In this document: positions 13,101-24,884 of the stretch, piece after piece
Numbering within the stretch: the stretch's first letter is position 1
Layout of the letters: each line of letters starts with the position of its first letter
NCBI GenBank assembly: GCA_024516155.1
Contig: JAJJXM010000003.1
Span: 558,001 to 622,000 of the forward strand
Direction of reading: 5' to 3'
From: Pyronema omphalodes
Taxonomy: Eukaryota; Ascomycota; Pezizomycetes; Pezizales; Pyronemataceae
Length of the DNA: 64,000 bases
Translations under genes and position numbers: made by a program
Notes under the pieces: model-generated
Told to the model about the DNA's origin: nothing
Database searches by the model: none
What the model saw: only the letters and a program-made list of their open reading frames with translations

Positions 13101-13681
13101 TATAACCATTGGTGCTTCTTGGTCGGATGATAAGAGATGCGCGAATGGATTTTCTTGGGTTATGACGGAGGATATCTGTCAGGAAGGATTAAGGGCTGCC
13201 TTGGATGCTTGCGACGGAACTGATACCTCTGGTAGTACTAGCAATAAGTAAGTTTCAACCTATCTACTGAAACAATGATGAAGCACGGAAACGGAATTAA
13301 CATCAACATAGCGGTTGTGTCGACTGGAATATCGTTGTTTCCAAAGGCGTCCCAAAGGAGACTGCCCCACCCCCACCACCTCCTCAGAAAACACCTCCAC
13401 CAAAACCAGCCGCTCCTGCCCACTGTGCAATCGAGGACTATGGCATGGGAATGAAGAGATTCAATATCCAGTGGGATAAAGGCTTGAATGGAGTTGACTG
13501 CAAGAAGATGGATAATGCAATTGGTGGCACTAAGATCAAATCGACTGCTAATATCTGTGTTACTACCGAAGCTTATCCTCAGAGCCAAGTTACGGTTTGG
13601 GGGATTGATCCCGCAGATGCAGGAAAGATGAATGAGGTGCTAGCGGGGCTTTTCCCAGATATTAAGCCAACCTGTGCTTGA
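10162..13681 (+). CDS. Secreted subtilisin-like serine protease (S8) with long proline-rich repeat stalk
   Basis: Exons 10162-12589, 12641-13247 and 13312-13681 give 1134 aa. The first intron (12590-12640) has branch GCTAAC; the second (13248-13311) has donor GTAAGT. Residues 1-19 form a signal peptide (MIASNVLRLACLVSMAFAT) and a KR dibasic site lies near residue 38. From about residue 73 to 368 the protein is proline-rich, with a run of P and then thirteen TKPPGPPPPP units. A peptidase S8 domain follows: Asp572 in YIYDTGLRP, His620 in GHGT, oxyanion Asn734 in SAGNNG, and Ser808 in SGTSEAS. All four are present, so activity is likely. The Ser codon lies just before intron 1, and splicing restores SEASAITAGLAAYF. 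The C-terminal part carries more KR sites, a second short PPPPPP stretch and a cysteine-bearing domain. The stalk could anchor or space the enzyme in the cell wall; that is inference. Confidence 0.9.
10624..10680 (+). repeat. Polyproline-encoding CCN microsatellite
   Basis: Mostly CCT/CCC/CCG codons in repeated CCTCCGCCTCCC blocks encode an almost pure proline run inside the subtilase stalk. It lies immediately before the 39-bp array. Confidence 0.8.
10696..11202 (+). repeat. 39-bp in-frame minisatellite, 13 units, with 117-bp higher-order period
   Basis: Each unit encodes TKPPGPPPPP followed by SDP or PAP. Thirteen units start every 39 bp from 10696 to 11164; the last is shortened. PAP-type ends close units 5, 8 and 11, giving a three-unit super-repeat. 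Codon choice (CCT versus CCA) follows the same period. This points to expansion by unequal exchange of a trimer. Confidence 0.9.
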
Positions 13682-14222
13682 GTGGTGGGCGTTGTTGAAG
13701 GAACTGCAGAATCACGAGAAGATAATTTGAGTTTAGATGATTGTTTGGGGTTGGTTTCAGGGCATGGGGGGTTGCTGTTTTTGTATTGTTTTTTGTTTCT
13801 CTTTGCTTTTTTTTTATCTTTTTTTGGTACCTGTATTCGTTTTTCGTACATAGAATAATCCCAAAGGACTGTTTGCTCCAAATTTTGTGCCTATCGGTTA
13901 AAGAACGCAAGATAGTGGCTGAAATATGCATCCGAATAACATAGTTATCGACAAAATCCGACAAAAAAGAATACTATGTATGATTTTAAGTTGCTCAATA
14001 GCCGCGGGCACGCAGCTGCGTAGTTTATCATCCGCAAACTGACAGTGAACCAGCCACTCCGCCCAGGCCATTCCACACTCCAACGCTTGTTTCCAAAAAT
14101 TTCCATTAGATTTTGTAAGTAACAACCCAATTTTGAACGCCAAAACTCCATTTTACCTTCTCTAGACGTGACCTCCCACCAGAGCCCCCGCCTACACCTG
14201 AAACTCCACCTACGACTTCGGC
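13682..14222. other. 3' intergenic region between convergent subtilase and DUF2462 genes
   Basis: T-rich tracts (13780-13830) fit a 3' UTR and polyadenylation region of the subtilase. No gene is seen. Confidence 0.5.
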
Positions 14223-14768
14223 TTAACCCTTCTTAGCTGCCTCCGCCTTCTTCGCAGCCTCGGCCTCCTTCCTATCCTTCTTTCCTCCGGCAAGCAACTC
14301 CAAATGTCCTGCGCGGGCAGCGAGACGCTTCTCGGTTCCAGCAGCGAGTTGGCCAGAGAGTTTCTAATTTTATAATCAGTTTTGCAATTCTCCTCATAAA
14401 TGGTAGAGGATGGGATGCGCTATCGGCCATTGGCGGAGATGCTATGTAGAATGATGCGTCAGGTGGTATGTGGGCCTGGTGCACGTACTCTCTTCTGCTC
14501 CTCCATCTTTGCGTTCTTGCTCTTGGGGGCGAAGTTGCGGAGTCCTTTGCGCATAACACCGGGCTTACTGCTGATATGTCAGCATTTTGTTGCTTTATTC
14601 ATTATTTCATTCATTCCAATCCGTCAGCTGCTACTGACTGTCGACTTGACTTTGTCGAACAGAGTGGCAGCACGAGATTGAACAGGCTGGTGAAGCGTAC
14701 CGGTCGATCTTAGCCTTAACTGGCTTCAAAGCTTGGGGCTTTGACTTCTTGAGAGCAGTTTGAGGCAT
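14223..14768 (-). CDS. DUF2462 (UPF0390) small basic protein
   Basis: Three exons on the minus strand, 14768-14701, 14567-14489 and 14363-14223, encode 95 aa. The introns, 14568-14700 and 14364-14488, are longer than others here (133 and 125 nt). The spliced frame runs from MPQTALKKSKPQ through KPGVMRKGLRNFAPKSK to RAGHLELLAGGKKDRKEAEA and ends in an AAKK-rich tail. The GHLELLAGGKKDR block matches fungal members of the DUF2462 family (related to human C19orf53/Leydig tumour 10-kDa protein). The family has no settled function; its very basic composition suggests nucleic-acid or ribosome-related binding. The gene is too fragmented to appear as one open frame. The start is the only ATG giving the family N-terminus. 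Confidence 0.85.
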
Positions 14769-15690
14769 TGTTGGTGGTAGTTGTGCTTTCCGTAGATAGG
14801 TTCTTGTAGAAGTTTGAGAGGCGAAGACGATCCTGCGCGCAACAGCTGTGGAAAAATTACTAGCTGTTGCTTAGCGTGTCACCTGTACTCCGGCAGGTTC
14901 CGTTGCGAAGCTAAAGAGTTACATAAACACTAAACCAAAAACGGGTTCCTTTTCTGCGACGCGATATAGGTTACCCGGCTATGTTTTGTATGTGGAAAAG
15001 GATGAATGGTGTTTACAAGATCGGGGATTTTTTGTACATGAATCATTCTGAGAGGTCGTTGTTGTCATGACAATCAACAATATTTGGATTCTGAAGAGAT
15101 TATTGACTGTCCTCGACTTGTCTTGGACGAATGCACGCGTCCCTCACTCGCTCTGTATCCGCCCCTCCCCTGCGCATCCCCGTCGTTTGTTCTACGGACC
15201 TGCGCGGTTTCGTCCTCTTCGGCTCGCGTCTAGGGCTCATAATCGATGGCTTAGCGTGCGTCTTGGCATATTTGTTGCACGTCTTTCCCAGAAATCTCCT
15301 TGCAATATCGGAAATCCTATCACAAGCCCTTCTTGAGCCTTTACAATCAACGACGTAAACGACTCCCCTTTCTTTTATTTCCTTCGGGAAACTTCTGTGT
15401 ACGTATTCACGCGTTCAAGGCACCGCATCTCAAAGAAATCTACAACACGAGCAAAAACCACTTCATCTCAAAGAGTCGTGAAACAGCATACCCCCGAACC
15501 CGATCCCGAACCCTTGATCATCTCCCACTCGGTGCATCACCGATTGGAAGAGAAAAAGGTATCCAGGGTTAGGGGATAAATCACAACTTGAATGGGAGCC
15601 ACGAATCCATTAGCACGTTAAACGCGTACTGCACACCAGTCTCATATATATCGATTTAATTTCTTAATTCTGTGAGTATCATTTCGTTTA
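14769..15690. other. Divergent promoter region upstream of the DUF2462 and AT-hook genes
   Basis: No gene recognised. An inverted repeat, GCAACAGCT/AGCTGTTGC with a 14-nt spacer, lies at 14839-14870, about 70 bp upstream of the DUF2462 start. Short overlapping frames at 15067-15579 look like chance. Confidence 0.45.
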
Positions 15691-16450
15691 TTTGTTTGAC
15701 CCGCGGGTCGTCTGTTGCGCGCTACATGCGCTTCGTCTGAGCCTCAAGGGTTTAAGCCTTAGACCCCTCGGTCCTGTCATCATCCTCCACCTCCATCTGC
15801 GTTTTCTTCCTGTTTGGGATAGAGTTCCTTACACACGATACCTTGTATCACTAGCGACACCTTTCTGCATTCACCTTATTCGTTCATACTATTCTTTCTA
15901 TCTACCCATCGTTATCACCACTTTCCCTTCCTATTCGTTTACCCTCTTTTACACACTTCAACAATCAATCTTCCGCGTCCGTCGTTTACTTGAGATACCT
16001 ACCGATATCTACAAACGACAATAATTTTTGCTTTCTGCATCCTACCGATTTCATTCTTAATCGTCTGTATACCCTTCTTGATTCCTTCTTATTTGTTCAT
16101 ATTCTTTAAACCAATCTATCGCGTAACGATTGTGGATGCATACTATCCCTTCCATACCAATTTCCGCATCTACCAAATTCTTTCATATTCAACCCCGTTC
16201 AACCCGTACTGGCTGTTCGGTCATTTCGACCCTACTCCTCTCATACCCCCCTCCCCATTCACCCTGGTACGTTGTCATCGGCCTTGCACTGCCTCACCCT
16301 CCTCTGTTCCCATTTCTTCACACGCATCAATCCATCAACCTCACCATCACTTTCATCGCCCACAACTCATTCTTTAACACCACAGATCACTGTACCGGTA
16401 TATTTTTTTTCTCGTTATCCATGACCATTAACTAACAGCTCAGACTAAAA
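15690..16450 (+). promoter_or_regulatory. Pyrimidine-rich promoter/5' leader of the large AT-hook gene
   Basis: For about 750 bp before the ATG at 16451 the plus strand is strongly C/T biased (many TTC, CCT and TCT tracts). This is typical of filamentous-fungal transcription start regions and leaders. Several short frames starting with ATG lie inside and might act as upstream ORFs. No single TATA box stands out. Confidence 0.45.
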
Positions 16451-19400
16451 ATGGCACACGGATCTGGTAATCGAAAGAACAGTCGCCGCAACGTGAAGTT
16501 TGTTAAAAAGTCGAAAACCCAAGAAGCAGCTATGAAAGCTTCAAAGGAAAAAACCGCCGTCTCTAATCCTCCCACAACTGGTAAGAATCCCATCCTGTTT
16601 GCTCTATTCCTCGTCATTGCCTTTATCCCGCTGTGCTCCCCGTCATTACTCTGTTTACCCCTCCGTTACGTGGATTACCCCCAATTTTTCTATCCACCTC
16701 GCCTTACATCTCAATCTCTTATCAATCATATTTTATATTTAATGTCATGTATGTGTATCCTAACACCTCGGCTTCACAGAGGATCCACTTCCAGAGCAGC
16801 CCAAAATCCGCTGGAAAGCCGTTATGTTAGGGCCTGTACCAGAGGGCGTTCAACCTCCGTACAACTCATTCAACCCCCTAAACATTGTCGACCACAAAGG
16901 AGACCCTCTCAAAGAGGGAACTCCTCCGCCTCAAACTGCCGATGATATTTTGGCCGAGGCCGATAATATCCTTGCTCAGTTCACGGAGGATCTGGAGTCG
17001 GGTGACTCCGATGATGACGATTTGGATTCAGGTGATGAAGTTGCCATTGGAAACCATGAGCTCAAGGTATGCTTGCCATATTGATGATGAGGCTGATGAA
17101 TCGGGAATTGTCGCTGACGAATAATACATAGAGTCCTGTACGCACTTTGGCACAGGCTCCAGCTCCAGCTGCACCTTTGACGCTCTCAACACCACCCACA
17201 AGAGCCCACCAACCCACACCATCACCCACAAGTCCCATTGGTATGGGTGAATTTTTCAGAAATTCCTTCACATACGACGATGTTCTAGCGCAAGCTCCGG
17301 AACATGGGAACTATTCACATCTTTTAGGATCTAATTACCCCATGTCATCACTTGAACACAACCATCTGGTCGAACCTTATCCCATGATTCCATCCATTGG
17401 CAGTTTTAGGGATGCAGACATTGATCCGATGTTGTTTGAAACCCCCCCGCTGCCAACACCCCCAGTGCAGGAGAGGATGGTGGAACAGATGAACACCATG
17501 GTACAGCAACCACAGAAACAAGTACCATCTGCTTTGGTTTCAATTCCTACGCATATGCCATCTTTAACTGGATCGCTTGCTGCAGTGAGTGCGATTCCTG
17601 CAACAAATGCTCCCATTGCGCCGATGGTACGACCCAGTGCTCGCAACTCCAAGCCCACGGCTGTTCTGGATTACGAAGCAGTGATTCAGAAGAAGGCTGA
17701 AAAGGCGAAAGAGAAGAAAATCGAAGAAGAACGTGAGCGAGCCGAAAGGGAAACACAGAGCACTGAAACAATTCATCTCACAGATGCTCCAGACACTAGT
17801 GAGATTAACCTGATGGCTACGGACAGGGATAATCATAAGGATAAGGATGTAGCTGAAGCCCCTCCAGCTATGAATTTTCTGGATATGGTGTTGAACAGCA
17901 CGGTTAATTTTGGTGTTGATTATTCAACTAATTCTGATATTAATCCGGTTAATACCGCCATACCATATACCGGTTCGGTTCATTTGGCGATGATGCAAGA
18001 ACACGCTCACGCGATGGACGCGAACCCTGGGAACTCTGCGGACATCATTAACGCTAAAGCCCATACTCTTCCGGATCTACCGGCCTCAATTACAGCTAGA
18101 CCGACAATAGCTAGCCAGACAGGGTTTACAGGAAATCCGTCAACTCCAAGAATTCGAGGACAAAGTCCTCTGTTAATGACTTTAACTTCAACAGCCAGAG
18201 GCGGGGAGGATACTGTGATGGGACTGTTTGAGAAAGTTGATACTGATCAGCGCGATGATGCCGACAAGGAGGCTGGAATATCTGAGAAGAATGATGGGGA
18301 AAGAGACCGAGAAAACTTCGCGACCAAACCTGCAGCTGCAATGGAGCCGCCGCAAGTTGGGCCGAGTTCGACACCCACGGATAAACTACAGGAATCACAA
18401 ACTTCGGATGATGCTGTAGCTAAACAACGATCCCAACAACCAGCAAACAATCATCTGTTTGTTTCGAGCAACAATTTAAATGTTCCTGACCAGCAATCAA
18501 GAGCCTCAAGTCCGTTATCGGATCTCACTGAGCTTTCGCACATTGTGTCACCTCGGGCTCCAACTCCAGAGGCATTTCCGACCAATAATCATCAAGAAAC
18601 CTCTACCAACGAGGCCAAAATCATCTTACGAGTACCAAAAGCTGAGCCACAATCCGAAGATATGGATATCGACCCTTCTTCGTTTTCAAATAATTCTCAG
18701 TCAGAGGAACAATCATCATCATCTCAACAATCTCCTCCAGAATCATCCTCACAACTATCTATCTCCGGCACTCGCGGTCGAAGAAAGGCTTCGATCGCTT
18801 CTCAGATTTCCTCCACAGAAGCTCCCGCGCGCAACACGCGCAAACGGAAAGCCCAGCCACAATCGCCAGCAGCCCCAACCATAGCTTCAACGCGTCCAAC
18901 CCGTGGCGCAGCAGTAAAAGCAAAAGAAGGCATCCATAAAACCGTCGACAGAGAAACACCGGAGGAGGAGGATGCTGAGGAGATTGTTGAGCCAATTTCT
19001 TCACAAGTTTTGCAGAGCCCCGCAACGAAGAAGAGGAGAGTTAGGAGGTCTACTTCTTCTGCTCCATCGGCGTGTTCAGCAACCGACTCTGCGCCTTCGG
19101 CACCTGCGCACGAAGGTACAAGCGCAGCAGCAGCAAAGCTTGCGCCTAAGGAGGATATAGCTACGGCTACCGGCAGCCGCAAAAGAAATACTAGACGTAA
19201 CGCGGCACCTGCTTTGCCGTTAACAACCACCCGTCGTGCGACTAGATCTGGAGCGAATGTTACTGAATCCGAGCCTGTCACTTCTGGCTCTAACTTTAGT
19301 GGAGCCATACTAACACCAGCACCACTAGCAGATATGGAGACGAAAAATACAAATGTTCAAAAGGAACCATCCTCTGTGTCACACACAACTGAAACAAATC

Positions 19401-22400
19401 CTGTTCAAACTACTATTACATCACCAATTGAACCTTCACAGCAGTTTTCAATTCCGGATGCTCCCCCTCATCAAGGACAGGTTGCCATATCCAAGTCAGC
19501 GTTTGTAAGCCAGGAACCTCTTGGTTTGGGCTTGAGCTTTATACCATTGCCTCAGCCTCAGCCACTGATGCAAGGTGGAGATGATCATGATGTGCAAACT
19601 GTTTCAGCTGAACCCATTGTTCAGGATTCAATCGAGATGGTTGAACAGGTTGCGCCCGTTGTATCCTCGGAAACAGGCCCGCCAGTGAACCCAGTAACGC
19701 CAGTACTGGGATCCCAACAAGAATCCCACGAGCTACAAAAGGACGCAGTTATCTCGCCTGTTAGAAACGTCGAAATACGCCGACACCCTTCTGTGTCTAA
19801 AGCGGAATCACCAACTAGACAGCTACTACAGGAAGCTGTAGGAATTTCCGTAAGTTCCTTTCTTACGGTTGATATTTATTGCATTGTAACTAATGAATTA
19901 TTTGTAGGCTTCTGATGCTGAGAACACCAATGAAGCTGTTGTCGACAACGAAGACGATGTGCTGCTTCAGGAAGTTGACAATAATATTCCGGCGGAAATT
20001 GCGGAGATGGACAAATCAGTGGACCAGACTATATCAGCATCGAGCATCATGGAGCTTGATATGGACGATGAACATGCTGAACCACTTCAACAAGTTGAAC
20101 CGATCGCCCCAGCTACCATTAGCTCTCCTACATATGGGCTACCGCCCCCCAACCAATTAACTCCTAATCTAACAACGGAAAGACTATCAGAAGAGATTAC
20201 AGAATCCGACTACAGTCAACCTCTCCCAACTATGGCTGGGATTAATGTTGCCGCGCCGGAATTGAATGCAACAGTTGCCGACAACAATGATCAGGTGGGA
20301 TTGCAAGCAGAGCATGAATTGGAGCATCAGTTGGAGGACGAATCGGAGGATGAACCTGAGGACGGCCCAGAGAACGATAATGAATGCGACCCAGTAAACG
20401 AGCCGATGATACCACAGAATGGTAATAATAAGAAGGCTAATAGTAAGAAGGCCAAGGGCAAAAAGGCCGTGGTTAAGAAGGCCGTGGTTAAGAAAGCTGG
20501 AAATAAGAAGGCCGACGACGACGTTTTCAAAGCTGCTAAAGCCTTGATGTACTTCCAGACTGTTAAATTCGTCGACTCTGAACAGCCCCCGACATACCCC
20601 AAACCAAAGTCCGGAAAGAATGAAGACTTTTGGTGTATGATATGCGGGTTGACATACACTGAGATTTGGCAAGAAAAACAATACCGCGGAGAACAGTTGA
20701 TAGGAGATCGCAACAAAATCTTTTACCAGCACATCGAAAGTTGCGTCAAGGACGTAGACTGGGGTCCTGATCCTAATTCATTTGGACCGGATGTTACACC
20801 AATGACCGCAGTGGATGATGTGATGTCAGTACTAGATGAGATTGCGGAGCCTGAGAATGTTATCCATCATCGTTTTTACGAAGATACGGGATTGGATTTT
20901 CCCTACTATGCCAACAGACCCGAAGAACCGGGCAAGATGCCGCCCCTTATCTCTTTGTCCGAGTTCCAAGAGATGCTCGATACCCCGAATCTCACCGACG
21001 CCCAACGCCTTGCAATTGAAAGCGCACTCGCCTATACCATATTGGAAGCACAAAAGGAGCATTTTTTCCTTGGCAGAGTCGAGTTGAAAAAGAGACGCTC
21101 CACAATTGAATTCCCATCGTGGGGCAAAGCTAAGAAGCAGAAAAAAGTTCACCGGCCCTTTGAACTCGCGGATGATGCATCATGGGAGGCAGCAAACGAA
21201 ACCGATTTGTACAACATCGATAATCAGAGCTCTAGTGGTCGTCGTGGGGGACTTCGAAATAGGAATGCGGATGTCCAGATACCAATCGCATGGGGTTATT
21301 CTGAGGAATGCAGTGAGAGTCATCCTGCGCATAACTTTAATAGAGCCGCGCCTGCACCAGCAAGAACGGTTCCTCCAGTTACTAGAGCCCCACGAACTGC
21401 GCCTGCAAGCGCACGACATTCGCCAGAACCAGCTCCCTCGACATCACATCGCACGGCATCTGCAGTCCAACCCCCTATTCCTGCCCCTGGCATTCCCATT
21501 TCAGTTGCAGTACCACCCTCCGACATCCCCGCAGCAACTCCTCCGGCTCCTTTCAAACGTGGCCCCGGACGTCCCCGCAAGGATGGTACAGCCCCCGGCT
21601 CGGCCCGTATCCCCGTACCAACGACCTCCACTAGAGGCGGAGGACCCGGTTCACGAGGTGGCAAACGCGCAGGAGGCCCGGGATCAAGAGGAGGAAAGGC
21701 CAGTCCACAATCAGGAGCACCTGTCACCACTAAAACTGATGTTGCAACTCCCACTGGCACGCCGGTGTCCACTACCCCCGTGTCTACACCTCTGATCACT
21801 CGAACCCCGATCCCGCCACCAAATGTGCCAAATATGTTCAAGGCAAAACTCGCAGCCCCTCTATCAGCAGCTCCCACAGCTCCTACAGCTCCTACAGCTC
21901 CTGAGATAGCACCCCCCGCGCCGGTCCATAGAAGCCACATCCCCGTTCCTGTGCACATCCCACAGATTCCAATCGCAACACCAATCCCGGCAACGACACC
22001 AGCACAAACTACATCCGACGCGTCTCATATAACAGCACTCAAATTCTCTGCTACCGAGGTTCTTGACCGTGCTAAAGCCGTTAAAGCCGTCCCCACTGCA
22101 AAAGAATCAGCCAAAGCGGCAGAAGGGCCCCAAGCCGTAGGAGGCACTCTTCTCTCCGGGGTTGTAGCACGAGGTGCGCCCATCAGAAGACGTGGAAGAC
22201 CGAAGAAAGTGAAAGTCGATTCTCCCGCGATCACACCCGCGTTATTAGCGCCTGCTCCCCCGACTGCTGGAGTTATCCCTGCGCCTGGATCAATACCTGT
22301 GGGGTTGGGCTCTGGTCAAATTGCAGCAGCGGGAATGGCAAGTATGCAAGGAATGGCAGGTTATGTTCCCACATTGCCACCCCATTTAATCCCGCCGCAT

Positions 22401-23219
22401 ATAATTCAGTATGGGCAACCGGTTCAGCTGCCACTGCAACAGCAATATCATCCGCAGATGATTCAGCATACTCAGCAAGGTCAACCACAGGGGATACAGA
22501 ATATTCAAAATACCCCCCTGCATTCTTTAACACCACATCAGCAGCAAACGCTGATAGCACATCAAATGGCTCAGCTTCAGCAGCAACAGGTGCTACCTCA
22601 AGGGTTGCCGCAGTTTTTACCTCAGCAGATGCAACAGGCCCAGTTACCATCCCATGTGCAACAGGTTCAGATAATGCAACATCAACAGGCTAATCAGCCA
22701 ATGCTTCAGCAACAAATTTTGGTTGCTCAACAGCTTCAGCAACAGCTTGTCCCACAGCATCTCCAGAATTCAGTTGTGCAACCAGGCTATTATGCTCCTC
22801 CTCCTCCTCCTCCTCATATGGCTGCAACTCCAACTTCAGTTCCCCCACATCAACCACCCATGAGCACAGGTACAAACAACCCGCTGCCTAGTACCCCTGG
22901 ATTTCATACACCCACACCGGGACCCTCTACACCCGTACCAACCTCGCAATATGCCAGCAATCCACCATCTTCTGCAAGTCCAGGATCTAAGCATGGCCGG
23001 GGAAAGACTTATAAAACCCCGATTTCGATAGATGTCCAAGAAGCGGTGGGAACTCCAAGGCCTACAATGGAGGAACAATTTTTGGCGGCCGCTACCAGTT
23101 CGAATCTGGGTAAGCGACAGAGGAAGAAGAGGGTAGAAATGCTGGACGATAGTGGAGACGATAGTGGGGATGATAAGAAGGGTAAGGGAAGGGCAGGGAA
23201 AAAGAGGAGGACTGAGTAA
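16451..23219 (+). CDS. Very large disordered nuclear protein with two AT-hooks and a putative zinc-binding module
   Basis: Four exons, 16451-16580, 16780-17066, 17132-19849 and 19908-23219, encode 2148 aa. Introns begin GTAAGA, GTATGC and GTAAGT and all keep frame. The basic N-terminus (NRKNSRRNVKFVKKSK) looks like a nuclear localisation signal. Most of the chain is S/T/P/E/A-rich and probably disordered. A Lys-rich block (KKAKGKKAVVKKAVVKKAG) near residue 1230 precedes the one folded-looking segment at about 1255-1330. That segment contains C-x2-C (CMICG) and, about 35 residues on, H-x4-C (HIESC), a possible Zn site. AT-hook-like motifs occur near residue 1595 (KRGPGRPRKDG) and 1806 (RRRGRPKK). 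A Gln-rich region spans about 1850-2010, and the C-terminus is again basic. DNA or chromatin binding and transcriptional regulation are likely, but I recognise no named orthologue. Confidence 0.85.
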
Positions 23220-24684
23220 GAGGATGATGGAAGAGGATGGGAAAGGCTTGGAGGGATGGTTGAAAGAAGGCGCAGGTTAAAGATGGAGTGGGGTTGAAGG
23301 AATGGGTAGAGGAATCCTGAATTGGCGATCAATGGAATGGAATAAGGTCTACTTAGGATTGTAATTATATTACTGATCCATTGAAGGATTTACTTTTATG
23401 CTTTTTTTTTGTTTTGTTTCGTTTTTTGTTTTTTTTATTGTAAAACATCATTTGCCGCTTTAGAAGACGAGGGATTTTCTTTTTACTTCAGTTTCTTTTT
23501 TTTATTAGCTGAGTTTTTTCTTTTTGGTTGTTTTGGTTGTTTTGGGAAACTGCTTTGAAGGGTAATGAGAAGGAAGACGAGGGGTTAGGAGTTGTCGGTT
23601 GGGATTGGATTTAAGAGCGAAAAAGATGTCATTGTTCGATTAGCCATGGGTAAATAGATTGTGCGTTATGTTGCTTATTGTTTTCTTGTAATTACTTCCT
23701 GGATATAGATGGAAAATCGCATATTCGGAATAAGACAAAACTGGCCAGTGACCAAACGAGTGATTTGATAGTTATTTTAAATGTGAGTAGCTTACCGGCG
23801 AAACTGCGGTAAAGAATACTGTACAAAATGCTCAATTGATTTCAAATTCATTGGTTGATTATTGAGAATTAGCAAAAAACCACCGCAGCATATTCTTCGC
23901 ATCATACGTGGTGTATACATCGTGATATTCATTCTGTAAATAGCCAGTTGTGTTTATCTATACTTTGTTTCGAACTCGACGGATTTATTTCAATAGAGAG
24001 TAATAATTTTTATTGTGTAGTCGCTTCACACTAGATTAGCTTACCTTTACTCCTTATCAAGGGTGCGTATCATGCATCATACACTCATCGTAAGGGGATA
24101 TTTTGGCGGCTGAATTGTAGCAGGCCTTTTCCAACTTGTAATATGTAACCGATGTATATACACGGAAGAAATAAATACTCCAGATTCCAGAGTACCGGAA
24201 AACCACCTTTTCCTCCGTTGCACTAGTCATCCGACCCGTTGGATATGAGCTCCATCTCAACCTGTTTGTATATAGTCTGATCTTCTATCGCAATATCTTC
24301 TTTACTTGGATCCATCCAACCCTTGCTCCATCTCCCACCTCCTTTCAGGCGCAGCATTCCAATTCAACGCCAAGAACTTTACGTTTCTCGGAACCTCATT
24401 CAACCACTCCCGACCCCTCAACCTCTGAACTTCTTCAGTATCCGAAAAGCTGCACTTTTGTTTCCCAGCTGATCACCGAATACATCCGACTTTTGGGTTC
24501 AGTATTCGTGATTCAACTTCAACTCGTTCGACCACCCGCTGCAACAAAAACTGCCTTTGACTGCATTCTGCACCCGAACTGGAAACTTTCAAACTGGAGC
24601 AGCTGCTATAGGCGGCCTTCGAACGTTTTCTACACTTCTGCATCCTTTCGCATCGACACAGGCATCAACAGCAACGCCAACATT
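23220..24684. other. 3' UTR and intergenic region
   Basis: T-rich tracts at 23400-23540 follow the large gene and fit its 3' end. From about 24240 the plus strand is pyrimidine-rich, as in a leader for the gene starting at 24885. No further gene is seen. Confidence 0.5.
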
Positions 24685-24730
24685 AGAAATATCTACGGGG
24701 CCATATTACGAGGAGACCAATAGAAAGAAA

Positions 24731-24793
24731 GCAACACAGGCAACACAGGCAACACAGGCAACACAGGCAACACAGGCAACACAGGCAACACAG
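24731..24793 (+). repeat. 9-bp tandem repeat (GCAACACAG) x 7
   Basis: Seven exact copies end-to-end. Nine is a multiple of three, so the array reads as Gln-His-Arg in the frame continuous with the ATG at 24885. It reads as Ala-Thr-Gln in another open frame. It lies in the leader or just upstream of the coiled-coil gene. Confidence 0.9.
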
Positions 24794-24884
24794 ACTGACA
24801 CCGACGAAACAAGCTGACACCGAAGTTTCTGAAAATTCTGATTCCGGCTTCGTCAAACGTTCCAGGAGCTTTTCAGGTGATAAT

